Assembly (NCBI RefSeq): GCF_025642785.1
Contig: NZ_JANZKU010000002.1
Location: 62,001 to 126,000, forward strand
Source of the DNA: Pseudomonas sp. RIT-PI-AD
GTDB lineage: Bacteria > Pseudomonadota > Gammaproteobacteria > Pseudomonadales > Pseudomonadaceae
Length of the DNA stretch: 64,000 nt
Direction of reading: 5' to 3'
Made by a program: the position numbers and the translations under genes. Below are positions 9,855 to 17,123 of the stretch, one piece after another. Under the pieces are notes generated by a model, which made no database searches, was not told the DNA's origin, and saw only the letters and a program-made list of their open reading frames with translations. Within the stretch, counting starts at the first letter, position 1. Each line of letters opens with the position of its first letter.

Positions 9855-11075
9855 ATGGCGCCCTGGTTGACGGTGGTGGGGATCGGCGAAGACGGCTATG
9901 GCGGGCTCGGCAAGGCCGCCCGCCGCGCCTTGCGCGAGGCGCGGGTGGTAATCGGCGGCGAGCGGCACCTGGCCCTGCTGCCGCGCTGCATCGCTGCGCA
10001 GCGCTTGCCCTGGCCCCGACCTTTCGCATTGACGCCGGTTTTGCAGCGCCGCGGCGAAGCGGGAGTCTGCGTGCTGGCCAGCGGCGACCCGATGTTCTAC
10101 GGCGTCGGCGCCAGCCTGGCGGCGCAATTGCCCGCGGCGGAAATGCGCGTGCTGTCGGCGCCCTCCTCCTGCGCCCTGGCCGCCGCCCGGCTCGGCTGGG
10201 CGCTCCAGGACGTGAGCACCCTGTCCCTGGTCGGTCGTCCCTTACAGGCCCTGCATCCGCGCCTGCATGACGGCGCCCGCCTGCTGATCCTCAGCAGCGA
10301 CGGCCACAGCCCGGCCGCCGTAGCCGGCCTGCTGACGGCGCGGGGCTACGGACCGAGCCGACTGAGCGTACTCGAACACCTGGGGGGCGAACGCGAGCGG
10401 CGCCTGGACGGGCGAGCCGAAACCTGGGGCGAAGTACAGGTCGCGGCGCTCAACGTACTGGCGGTGGAGTGCCTGGCGGGCGCGCAGGTTCCGCGCTTGC
10501 CCCTCGGCCCCGGGCTGCCCGACTCCGCCTATCGCCACGACGGGCAATTGACCAAGCGCGACGTGCGCGCGATCACCCTGGCGCGGCTGGCGCCGGCCCC
10601 GGGCGAGCTGCTCTGGGACGTGGGCGCCGGTTGCGGCTCCATCGGTATCGAATGGATGCGCAGCCATCCCGCTTGCCGCGCCCTGGCCATCGAGGCGAAC
10701 AGCGAGCGGCAGGCGCTCATCCTGCACAACCGCGACGCCCTCGGCGTGCCGGACCTTCGCTTGGTGGCCGGCCACGCGCCGGAGGCACTGGCCGACCTGC
10801 CGGCGCCGGACGCGGTGTTCATCGGGGGCGGCGTCAGCCTTCCCGGCGTGCTGGAAAGGTGCTGGGAGCGCCTCAAGCCCGGCGGCCGCCTGGTGGCCAA
10901 CGCAGTGACCTTGCAGAGCGAGGCGCGCCTGGTCGCCTGGCGCGAACGCCATGGCGGCGAACTGAGCCGCATCGCCCTCGCCCAGGCCCGCCCGCTGGGC
11001 GACTTCGACACCTGGCGTCAGGCGCTGCCGATCACCCTGCTGGAAGCGACCAAGCCGTGGAGTCCCCATGAGTAG
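9855..11075 (+). CDS. cobL: Precorrin-6Y C5,15-methyltransferase (decarboxylating), CbiE-CbiT fusion
   Basis: A 406-residue bifunctional enzyme. Residues 1 to about 205 are the CbiE methylase ([28 protein letters not shown]). About 225-406 is the CbiT methylase/decarboxylase with the SAM motif [19 protein letters not shown] and [13 protein letters not shown]. It methylates C5 and C15 and decarboxylates the C12 side chain. GAGGAGAG just upstream supports ATG 9855. The open frame extends 540 codons upstream through antisense cobG and the riboswitch; that extension is not real. It is divergent from cobG, and its stop overlaps a following ATG at 11068 in the way coupled genes do. Confidence 0.95.
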   Translation: MAPWLTVVGIGEDGYGGLGKAARRALREARVVIGGERHLALLPRCIAAQRLPWPRPFALTPVLQRRGEAGVCVLASGDPMFYGVGASLAAQLPAAEMRVLSAPSSCALAAARLGWALQDVSTLSLVGRPLQALHPRLHDGARLLILSSDGHSPAAVAGLLTARGYGPSRLSVLEHLGGERERRLDGRAETWGEVQVAALNVLAVECLAGAQVPRLPLGPGLPDSAYRHDGQLTKRDVRAITLARLAPAPGELLWDVGAGCGSIGIEWMRSHPACRALAIEANSERQALILHNRDALGVPDLRLVAGHAPEALADLPAPDAVFIGGGVSLPGVLERCWERLKPGGRLVANAVTLQSEARLVAWRERHGGELSRIALAQARPLGDFDTWRQALPITLLEATKPWSPHE

Positions 11076-11346
11076 CGACCTCGGCACGGCACCTTCGGCG
11101 GTAGCCAGCGGCAGGCTCGGAAAATCCTTCGAAGGCCCGGCGTTCATCGGTCCCGCCCACGGCATGGGCCCTCGCCGGTCCAGGGCGGGCCTTGCGCTGG
11201 AGGGCAGCGGGCTCGAAGCCAGGCCAAGAGGGCAACGGACTCCGGCGCACGGTCTTCTAGCGAAGCCATGCGGACCGAGCCCGAGACGCCTGGAGACGCT
11301 CGCCCTGGCGCGGCCCGGCTCCATCGGCACGCAGGCCAGCAGATGA
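11068..11346 (+). other. 92-codon frame occupying the usual cbiD slot; not recognised
   Basis: The ATG overlaps the cobL stop (ATGAGTAG) and the stop overlaps the cobK ATG (ATGA), the geometry expected for a coupled operon gene. In P. aeruginosa the gene between cobL and cobK is cbiD (cobalt-precorrin-5B C1-methyltransferase, about 365 residues). The 92-residue product here ([12 protein letters not shown]...) is Arg/Pro/Ala-rich, has no CbiD motif such as the N-terminal SGLTTGSCATA, and resembles no family I know. It may be a non-coding repeat filling a deletion scar or a genuine small gene. I favour non-coding. Confidence 0.4.
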
Positions 11347-12062
11347 GCCGGCGCATCCTGCTGCTCGGTGGAACCGGCGACGCCCTGCGCCTCGCCCACC
11401 GCCTGGGCCCCGGACACCTCTACAGCCTGGCGGGTCTCGGCCGGGTGCCCGACGACCTCGCCTGCGAGATCCGGGTCGGCGGTTTCGGCGGTGCCGAGGG
11501 ACTCGCAGGGTTCCTGCGACAGGCCGGCATCGACCTGCTGCTGGACCTGACCCACCCCTACGCCGCCCGTATCAGCGCCAACGCGGCCCAAGCCGCGCAG
11601 GTCACGGGCGTGCCGCTGTGGGCCTTGCGGCGCCCGGCCTGGCACGCCCGCGAAGGCGACGATTGGCGGGACATCGCGGACTGGGCCGAATTGATCGACG
11701 CGCTAGACGCGTTCCAGCGTCCCTTCTTCACCCTGGGCCGCGAACCCCTCGCGCATCTGGACGGCATTCCCGGCCACCAGTATTGGACCATCCGCTGCCT
11801 CCAGGGCCAGCCTCCAGGCCCTCGCTACCGCGTCCTGGGCGATCGCGGTCCCTTCGAGCTGGACGCCGAACGCGTGCTATTCCAGCACGGCGATTTCGAC
11901 GTGTTGATCAGCAAGAACAGCGGCGGCGCCTCGACCGAACCCAAACTCCAGGTGGCGCGGGAATTGGGGCGGCCGGTGCTGATGCTGGCTCGTCCTCCTT
12001 TGCCCCTCGCCGACCGGACGTTCGAGGATATGGAGAGTCTCTGGGGCGCATTGCAGGCATGA
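11343..12062 (+). CDS. cobK: Precorrin-6A reductase
   Basis: A 239-residue NADPH-dependent reductase converting precorrin-6A to dihydro-precorrin-6A. Family features are the N-terminal RRILLLGGTGDALRLA, DLLLDLTHPYAARISANA, VPLWALRRPAW, the TLGREPLAHL segment and the C-terminal DVLISKNSGGASTEPKL. ATG 11343 gives the family length; an in-frame ATG at 11268 would add 25 residues without homology. It ends the plus-strand cobL-cobK operon, and base composition changes sharply after its stop. Confidence 0.94.
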   Translation: MSRRILLLGGTGDALRLAHRLGPGHLYSLAGLGRVPDDLACEIRVGGFGGAEGLAGFLRQAGIDLLLDLTHPYAARISANAAQAAQVTGVPLWALRRPAWHAREGDDWRDIADWAELIDALDAFQRPFFTLGREPLAHLDGIPGHQYWTIRCLQGQPPGPRYRVLGDRGPFELDAERVLFQHGDFDVLISKNSGGASTEPKLQVARELGRPVLMLARPPLPLADRTFEDMESLWGALQA

Positions 12063-12127
12063 CTGTGCGTGTCCTCACAGCCCTGATTCCACATAAAAGC
12101 TAGAATCCCTGCTCCCAGGGAGGACCT

Positions 12128-12948
12128 ATGCAAACAATCGCTGACATACAGACTTATCCACGTAGACCGACGCGAGTTACTCAATACAAATATTCTTTAA
12201 GCGCCCCACAATTTTCTCTTTGGAAAAGCGGTATGGAAGCGTCTTTACGCAGCCAAGCCGATTGAAAAAAATACGACAACATTGTCAATGATATAGCAGC
12301 CACCTATAACAGGCATTTCCAGGGTCCAGGTATTTGCGAGGCGGGGCTTTTTGTTATCCCTTACATAGACAGCAGACTATTACGTGCGCTCTTATATACA
12401 GAGACGGGTCCCGCTGCATGGCAAGATGCTTGGAACACAAGACCCATGCAAATTGGCAACCCTGGCAATCTTGGTATAAATGACGTTTTAAGCAAAGATA
12501 AATTCACGGGCGAAAATATGAAACTTATTCTCCCCGGGGAATATCGCTATATAAGCCATGACAGCATCAGAACACGCCCAAGAGAAAATATAATAGCGGG
12601 CACCGCCTATCTATTAATGAGAGCCTGCACTTTCGCTACCCTAACCTTAAGGGAAGAAGGCCAGGTGCGTGAATTCACCATCACGCACGAATACTCCAAT
12701 CTTGAAAAAATTTCCAAGGCGGCCGGCACCACGGTAGATACCCTTCGCACACTCAATCCGGGGATCAACCCTAAGGCACTGAGAGCCGGGCAAAAACTCT
12801 ACTACGTTCAAGCAATCAGAAAACGTGTCTATACTCAATGGAGCGGCTGGATTTCAATTTCATTGCATCCATCTATAATGTCAACGGAGATGCGACTTAC
12901 AAAGACAAACTCGAATTTTTCTTTAACGCCATTTGCACAGGAATCTAA
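12128..12948 (+). pseudogene. Broken lytic-transglycosylase-like gene with LysM domain (candidate cell-wall toxin)
   Basis: GGGAGG precedes ATG 12128. In this frame there is a TGA at 12263-12265 (codon 46), after which the same frame continues as clear coding sequence. A muramidase/transglycosylase-like stretch has a candidate catalytic Glu in RALLYTETGPAAW, then TRPMQIGNPGNLGI and RENIIAGTAYLLMR, like the Glu...MQI...AG.YL pattern of SLT enzymes. A LysM motif follows (FTITHEYSNLEKISKAAG, then LRTLNPGINPKALRAGQKL). Near 12810-12850 the coding signal jumps frame and continues as LDFNFIASIYNVNGDATYKD... to TAA 12946-12948. One stop plus one frameshift make it a pseudogene unless readthrough occurs. 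The small exported proteins that follow suggest a secreted peptidoglycan-cutting toxin with immunity genes, possibly a type VI effector. Base composition is clearly AT-richer than the flanks. Confidence 0.65.
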
Positions 12949-12949
12949 G

Positions 12950-13417
12950 ATGCCTATAACCTCAAAAATATTTTTCTTGTTATTTTTTAGCCTTCCAGGT
13001 TTTGCTCACAGTGAAAACCTAGAAACTGACTTCTTCGAAGGTCGTTACCACGGGCAAGGACGCGGATGTGGTGGGGTACTGACCATCCGCGCAAAAAATA
13101 TTTCCTGGCATTCGGATGCACTTAATTGCGAAATAACAAGCTACACCACCTCTGAAGAACAACACGATGACTATCATCACCACATCATTTATCACATAAA
13201 AGCCAAAAACAAGGCCTGCCGCCTGCATGACATAAAACTTGGGCACGACAAATATTTCCCTAATTATGTTGGTGGTTGGTATACGAGCGGTTACTTCACA
13301 GCCAAGGCATTCGAGAACCGCCAAGATCCCGCTAGCGCAAGCTATGCATGCGTACTCATAAAAGATTTCAACTCCAAGAACAACCCTGAACCTAGATATC
13401 TACCGATTTCGGAGTAG
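12950..13417 (+). CDS. Small exported Cys-containing protein, tandem copy 1 (candidate immunity protein)
   Basis: 155 residues starting at ATG 12950, one base after the end of the broken toxin-like gene. It has a clear signal peptide (MPITSKIFFLLFFSLPGFAHS, cleavage near 21). The mature part opens with FFEGRYHGQGRGCGGVLTIR and has four conserved cysteines (in CGG, NCEI, ACRL and YACV), consistent with disulfides in the periplasm, and ends ...KDFNSKNNPEP. No family recognised. A periplasmic location directly behind a peptidoglycan-enzyme gene, plus two further copies downstream, argues for an immunity role. This copy is intact. Confidence 0.7.
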   Translation: MPITSKIFFLLFFSLPGFAHSENLETDFFEGRYHGQGRGCGGVLTIRAKNISWHSDALNCEITSYTTSEEQHDDYHHHIIYHIKAKNKACRLHDIKLGHDKYFPNYVGGWYTSGYFTAKAFENRQDPASASYACVLIKDFNSKNNPEPRYLPISE

Positions 13418-13598
13418 GTCGGCGTCTCAGCCATTAATAACATCAACCTGTCTGCTCAATGTAGAATATCTAGTAATGCGTAATCGTTTAACAGACCTGG
13501 CCAGATCAACAGAATAACTATGCAGACCCTCATGCTTTTAAAAAGCTTATAGCCAACACAGTGAGGCATGCATGATTTTTTCATGAAGAGCTTAAAGA

Positions 13599-14004
13599 AT
13601 GTTTGCTCATAAATTTATTTTTGTGTTAGCACTAGGCCGATATACTTATAGCTTGGCCGGAAACGATAGTTTGAACGCCAATTTTTCGAGGGCCGTTATT
13701 ATGGTCAAGGCCGCGGTTGCGGCGGTGTGTTGATTGTGAAGTAATGAGCTACGGCACGATGGAGGAAGAGCATGACGCCTATGATCATCCATTGTCTACC
13801 GTATCAAACACAAGAATAAAGTGTGTCGCTTGCAAGCCCTTTAGCTGCTTCATGACGAGTGCTTTCCGAACTATGTGGGTGGCTGATATGCGAACGACTA
13901 CCTTACTGCAAATGAATTCAACAGTCGCCATGAAGCCAATAGCGCAAGTTATGGATGTGTAGTTCATGAAGGATTTCAACTTAAAGAACAACCCCAAAAC
14001 CAAA
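13599..14004 (+). pseudogene. Tandem copy 2 of the candidate immunity gene, decayed
   Basis: ATG 13599 starts a signal-peptide-like MFAHKFIFVLALG, then NDSLNANF. A base appears lost from a poly-T run near 13682, after which another frame reads FFEGRYYGQGRGCGGVL, matching copies 1 and 3. A segment of about 15-20 residues present in the other copies is then missing, and the pattern resumes as CEVMSYGTMEEEHDAY. Further on, FPNYVGG is followed by TGA where copy 1 has Trp (NYVGGWY). The tail reads SASYGCVVHE and KDFNLKNNPK in different frames. It is a multiply mutated paralogue lying between two intact ones. Confidence 0.75.
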
Positions 14005-14007
14005 ACC

Positions 14008-14529
14008 ATGATACTTAGCAATGTATTCAAACAGCTTTTTCATTGGGCGATATCAAAAGGAAACACTACTACACTAATTTTCATAGGCGTAATGGGCTTT
14101 GCAGGGACAGCTACCCCCAAGGACGACGCGCCGAACACCAGTCTTTTTGAAGGCCGTTATCACGGGCAAGGGCGCGGCTGTGGCGGCGTATTGACCATTC
14201 GCTCAAAGTATATATCTTGGCATTCGGAAGCTTTGAGCTGTGAAATAAGGAGCTACACAAACTCAGAAGAAGAACACAATGGTTATGGCCATCGTATTAT
14301 TTACCGGATAAAGCAAAAGAACAAAGCGTGTCGCCTGTATGCCATCGAGCTGGGGCATTCAGATCAATACCCTAGCTACCTATTGGGCTGGTATATTACT
14401 GGTTTTTTCACGCAGAAAGAATTCGATGATCGTCAAGAGCCTGCCAGCGCCCGCTATGCTTGCGCGCTTATCAAAGACTACAACCCACACAACAACCCTG
14501 AACCTACGGATTTGCCGGTCGCAAAATAG
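14008..14529 (+). CDS. Exported Cys-containing protein, tandem copy 3 (candidate immunity protein)
   Basis: 173 residues. A longer N terminus contains a hydrophobic stretch (TTTLIFIGVMGFAGTA, about residues 20-35) that would serve as signal peptide or anchor. The mature region is strongly similar to copy 1: LFEGRYHGQGRGCGGVLTIR, then ISWHSEALSCEIRSYT, ACRLYAIELGH, YPSYLLGWY and PASARYACALIKDYN, with the same four cysteines. The frame is intact. The start is uncertain: ATG 14008 is used, but a later Met at 14089 is possible. It probably protects against a related toxin variant. Confidence 0.68.
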   Translation: MILSNVFKQLFHWAISKGNTTTLIFIGVMGFAGTATPKDDAPNTSLFEGRYHGQGRGCGGVLTIRSKYISWHSEALSCEIRSYTNSEEEHNGYGHRIIYRIKQKNKACRLYAIELGHSDQYPSYLLGWYITGFFTQKEFDDRQEPASARYACALIKDYNPHNNPEPTDLPVAK

Positions 14530-14724
14530 CGACTGCTCAATAAGCGGTTCTGTACGAATGCCTGGCCGCTTATCAATATCCCAAATGAACGCTTTCAAGC
14601 TCACGGCGATGAGAAAGATACAAGGAAACTTGGCGCCATTGGCGAGACTGATATTCCCTACGCCGAACTTACGTTCGTCCAGCTCGGCCCATCGCAGTTC
14701 GACTTCCAGCAATACGTTCAATAA
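14530..14724 (+). pseudogene. Gene remnant, 3' part only, unidentified
   Basis: The frame continues in phase past the copy 3 stop and is open for 64 codons to TAA 14722-14724. The translation looks like real protein (WPLINIPNERFQAHGDEKD, then IGETDIPYAELTFVQLGPS and a QFDFQQYVQ end) but has no start codon with a ribosome site. It is best read as the C-terminal remnant of a gene whose 5' part was removed, perhaps by the duplication that made copy 3. Family not recognised. Confidence 0.4.
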
Positions 14725-14952
14725 ACGCGGGTGAGCGAACGGGCTTGCTCCATACATGGGTGTTCCATAGGTGTAATAGCCAGCTTCCCCAGGCGCCTGC
14801 GGTAGGGGGAAATAACTTTGCCGTCTTGATAAGGAATGTTTCCCCTAATTCTTCCCTGTAGAGATGAAAGACGATTAAGGTCAAACCCCTCTCCACAGTC
14901 AAACGGCGGCTGCGCTTCTGTGAAACGGTGCACTGTGCGCTGCGTCGCCCTT
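14725..14952. other. Intergenic stretch between the insert and the chelatase gene
   Basis: This joins the AT-richer insert to chlD. A 71-codon minus-strand frame (14718-14933) exists but shows no recognisable domain or good ribosome site, so I do not call it. It may be part of the junction scar. Confidence 0.3.
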
Positions 14953-15612
14953 CTAATCCAATGACCGGTATTCCGCGCCGAGCCGCTCTGCGAGAAGTCG
15001 ACCGCGTCCCAACCGAATCGGCCCGCTTTCGATGTCGATCAGCAGGCTCGGACAACAGGGGATCAGTTGAGCGGGCAGGTGCCGCAAGCGGCCGTCGGTG
15101 AAGATCAGCAGGCGTTGGCGTTCGGTGGGCCTCTGACGCTGGCGGCGCACCAGCCAGTCATGGGCCTGCCGCAGGGCGTCCTCCAAGGGTGTGCCGCCGC
15201 CCGCGCCGAGTCGGATCAGCCAAGCCTGCAGCCTGGCGGACGCCGGTCGGTCCAGCCAGGACCAGCGGGCGTCCCGCCCACCGGCCTGCAACACGGCGAG
15301 ACGTACCCGCTGGCGGTATGCCTGTTCGAACAGTCCGCTCAGCAGCGCCTTCGCTCGGCCGAGGGCGCCGTGGCGACCTGTGCTGGCGGAGGCGTCCAGG
15401 ATCACCACCCAGAGCGCCGGGGAATCCGCACGGCGCGGCGACCGGATCAGGTCGGAACGCTGGCGGGGCCGACCGCCGGCCAGGGTCGCCGGCCAGTCGA
15501 TGCGGCCGCGCAGGCCTACGCCGGAACGCGCGCCCTGGGTTCCGCCCTGGTTCTCCCCGGGTCGTTGTCTGGCATCCGCTCCGGCCAGGGGCGCGGAACG
15601 GATGCTCAGGTC
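14953..15612 (-). CDS. chlD: VWA part of ChlD-type chelatase subunit, read by -1 frameshift from the upstream ATPase
   Basis: This 219-codon frame has no good start of its own. The first usable in-frame start, GTG 15408, falls inside the VWA metal-ion motif ([14 protein letters not shown]) and would delete the front of the domain. The frame is open back to the slippery site at 15612-15618, where a -1 shift joins it to the upstream ATPase, giving a 552-residue product. Visible here are a basic/Gly linker, the MIDAS DASAS motif, the threonine-containing [12 protein letters not shown] and [16 protein letters not shown]. The VWA domain docks on the chelatase partner. The operon context (cobN, cobW) says cobalt rather than magnesium chelation. 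Confidence 0.8.
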   Translation of the reverse strand, partial: DLSIRSAPLAGADARQRPGENQGGTQGARSGVGLRGRIDWPATLAGGRPRQRSDLIRSPRRADSPALWVVILDASASTGRHGALGRAKALLSGLFEQAYRQRVRLAVLQAGGRDARWSWLDRPASARLQAWLIRLGAGGGTPLEDALRQAHDWLVRRQRQRPTERQRLLIFTDGRLRHLPAQLIPCCPSLLIDIESGPIRLGRGRLLAERLGAEYRSLD

Positions 15613-15618
15613 TTTTTT
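15572..15618 (-). other. Programmed -1 frameshift signal: slippery heptamer plus hairpin
   Basis: Minus-strand codons read CTA AAA AAG ACC TGA, so A AAA AAG (15618-15612) is in the canonical phase for -1 slippage. The zero-frame stop follows two codons later (15608-15606). Six bases after the heptamer begins a hairpin: GCATCCG TTCCG (15605-15594), a 10-base loop, then CGGAG CGGATGC (15583-15572). This is a 12-pair stem with one G-U. After slippage the next codon is GAC at 15612-15610 and the VWA frame follows. chlD genes using such frameshifting to make both small and medium cobalt chelatase subunits have been reported. Confidence 0.85.
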
Positions 15619-16610
15619 AGCCAGGCGGGCAACTCACGGGGAGCGGCCGGCGCAACCGGCTGCGCCGGCAACTCGCCCCATTGGCCCTCGCCCGTCGAGG
15701 CCTTCGAGGGCCGGTCGGTGGCCTGGGGCGGCGGCGCAAGCGCCTGGCCGCCATCCGCGCCGGGCTGGCCGCGATGGGCCAGGACGAAAGCCTCCACCGC
15801 GTCCAGGTCCTCCTGCGCCATGCGCTCGGCCCCGCGCCAGGCCGCATGGGCCCGTGCGCCTCGCAGCCATACCAGGTCCGCGCGCAGCCCCTCCACGTCG
15901 GCGTCGAAACAACGCTGGGCGATGCTTTCCAGGCTGGCGTCGTCGAGGGGGATCCCGGCCAGCCGTGCACGGGCCTGCGCACAGCGTGCGATCAACTCAG
16001 TCTGGCGCGCCTGCCACAGGGCCAGGAACGCGTTGGGATCGCTATCGAATGCGAGGCGACGCCGGACAATTTCCGCGCGATCCGGCGGAACGGGCGATCC
16101 CTCGAGGCTCACCTTGAAGCCGAAGCGATCGAGCAACTGGGGACGCAGCTCGCCTTCCTCGGGGTTCATGGTACCGATTAGCACGAAACGCGCCGGGTGC
16201 CGATGGGACAGGCCGTCGCGCTCCACCAGGTTGACGCCGCTGGCCGCCACGTCCAGCAGCAGGTCCACCAAGTGGTCCGGTAGCAGGTTCACTTCGTCGA
16301 CGTAGAGCACACCCTCGTGCGCCTTGGCCAACAGGCCGGGGGAAAAGCGCACCTGCCCTTCGCCCAGGGCCGCGTCGAGATCCAGGGTGCCGACGATGCG
16401 CTCCTCGCTGGCGCCGAGCGGCAGGGTGACGAAGCCGCCCCGCTCCAGCAGGTCCGCGACGCCCCGCGCGAGGGTCGACTTGGCCATGCCGCGAGGCCCT
16501 TCGATGAGCACCCCGCCGATGGCCGGATCGATGGCGGCGAGGCAGAGCGCCAGCTTCAGGTCATCGGCAGCGACCACGGCGGCGAGGGGAAAATGCGGAA
16601 TAGACGACAT
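15606..16610 (-). CDS. chlD: ChlI-like AAA+ chelatase subunit (zero-frame product of chlD)
   Basis: 334 residues from ATG 16610, with AGGA upstream. An AAA+ motor: Walker A in [16 protein letters not shown] (about residue 35-50), Walker [21 protein letters not shown], sensor-1 region [23 protein letters not shown], then the helical lid. After about residue 280 a Pro/Ala-rich linker ends at ...LPAWLKKT. The zero-frame product matches a small (ChlI/CobS-like) subunit, and the frameshift product is the medium subunit. With CobN these would insert cobalt into hydrogenobyrinate a,c-diamide. No separate small-subunit gene is seen in the window. The frame open up to 16985 is not needed, since family homology starts at 16610. 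Confidence 0.88.
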   Translation of the reverse strand: MSSIPHFPLAAVVAADDLKLALCLAAIDPAIGGVLIEGPRGMAKSTLARGVADLLERGGFVTLPLGASEERIVGTLDLDAALGEGQVRFSPGLLAKAHEGVLYVDEVNLLPDHLVDLLLDVAASGVNLVERDGLSHRHPARFVLIGTMNPEEGELRPQLLDRFGFKVSLEGSPVPPDRAEIVRRRLAFDSDPNAFLALWQARQTELIARCAQARARLAGIPLDDASLESIAQRCFDADVEGLRADLVWLRGARAHAAWRGAERMAQEDLDAVEAFVLAHRGQPGADGGQALAPPPQATDRPSKASTGEGQWGELPAQPVAPAAPRELPAWLKKT

Positions 16611-16739
16611 GGAGGGTCCTGGGTATGGCGAAACGGGAATGGTAGCGAAGGCCGCCGGGCTCGGCACCTTCTCGATAGCGGTCGGTGATTGAAAGGCTCG
16701 AATCGATGCAGTAAGTTGGTCGGCATCACGGAGATCGCC

Positions 16740-16868
16740 ATGCCGCACGCCCCTTCCCATTCGTCCTTCACCCGCCCGGTTGCCGTATGCAACGTGCCGG
16801 CGTGCGCGCGGGTCGGGGCCGGGCTTGGTTATCCGTTCTTCGGGTATTGGTTTAGCCACGGCGCCTGA
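16740..16868 (+). CDS. Aromatic-rich leader peptide upstream of DAHP synthase
   Basis: A 42-codon ORF (ATG 16740, TGA 16866-16868) preceded by a GGAG-like stretch. The last third reads [15 protein letters not shown]: two Tyr, three Phe and one Trp within eight codons. It sits about 48 bases before a strong Rho-independent terminator and upstream of aroF. This is the architecture of ribosome-mediated attenuation, where shortage of any charged aromatic tRNA stalls the ribosome in this run and an alternative fold prevents termination. The call rests on sequence; the antiterminator pairing was not computed. Confidence 0.8.
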   Translation: MPHAPSHSSFTRPVAVCNVPACARVGAGLGYPFFGYWFSHGA

Positions 16869-16915
16869 TACCCCCCAGGCGCCCCAGCATCCGGGTCGCC
16901 GCCAGTGTTTTCGAA

Positions 16916-16952
16916 CCCCCGGTCGGTTACCCGACCGGGGGTTTTGTTTTTT
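16916..16952 (+). terminator. Attenuator terminator before aroF
   Basis: Perfect hairpin CCCCCGGTCGG (16916-16926), loop TTAC, CCGACCGGGGG (16931-16941), followed by TTTTGTTTTTT. It is placed just after the leader peptide and 170 bases before the aroF start, so it would stop transcription when aromatic amino acids are plentiful. Confidence 0.9.
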
Positions 16953-16988
16953 CGCGCCGAATCCCGGCGCATTTTCCAGGAGCATCGC

Positions 16989-17087
16989 ATGACCACTTAC
17001 CGCCGCTATTACCCCCGTTCCTTCGCTAGCGGGCGATTTAGCCGCTCGACCGCCGACCGCTCACCCTCGAACCGAACACCTAGTTAG
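16989..17087 (+). CDS. Second small ORF between attenuator and aroF
   Basis: A 32-codon ORF starting at ATG 16989 with a good AGGAG (16978-16982, 6-base spacing). The N-terminal part is Tyr/Arg-rich ([17 protein letters not shown]). It lies downstream of the terminator, so only readthrough transcripts carry it. It ends 3 bases before a very stable hairpin that covers the approach to the aroF start. Possible roles are a second translational leader or a small basic peptide. No homology is claimed. Confidence 0.5.
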   Translation: MTTYRRYYPRSFASGRFSRSTADRSPSNRTPS

Positions 17088-17090
17088 TGA

Positions 17091-17111
17091 CCGGCGCGCA
17101 CCGCGCGCCGG
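17091..17111 (+). promoter_or_regulatory. GC hairpin 12 bases before the aroF start codon
   Basis: CCGGCGCG, loop CACCG, CGCGCCGG: an 8-pair all-GC stem directly after the small ORF stop. There is no U tract, so it is not a terminator. It ends just before the weak GGCGGGAA that would serve as the aroF ribosome site, so it could tune translation. Confidence 0.45.
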
Positions 17112-17123
17112 CGGGAATCCCTC

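Noticed and set aside
14718-14933. 71-codon minus-strand frame next to chlD
   Set aside because: No ribosome site, no domain, lies in an apparent junction scar.
15408-15408. GTG 15408 as an independent start for the VWA protein
   Set aside because: It would begin inside the MIDAS motif and lose the front of the domain; the frameshift explains the whole frame.
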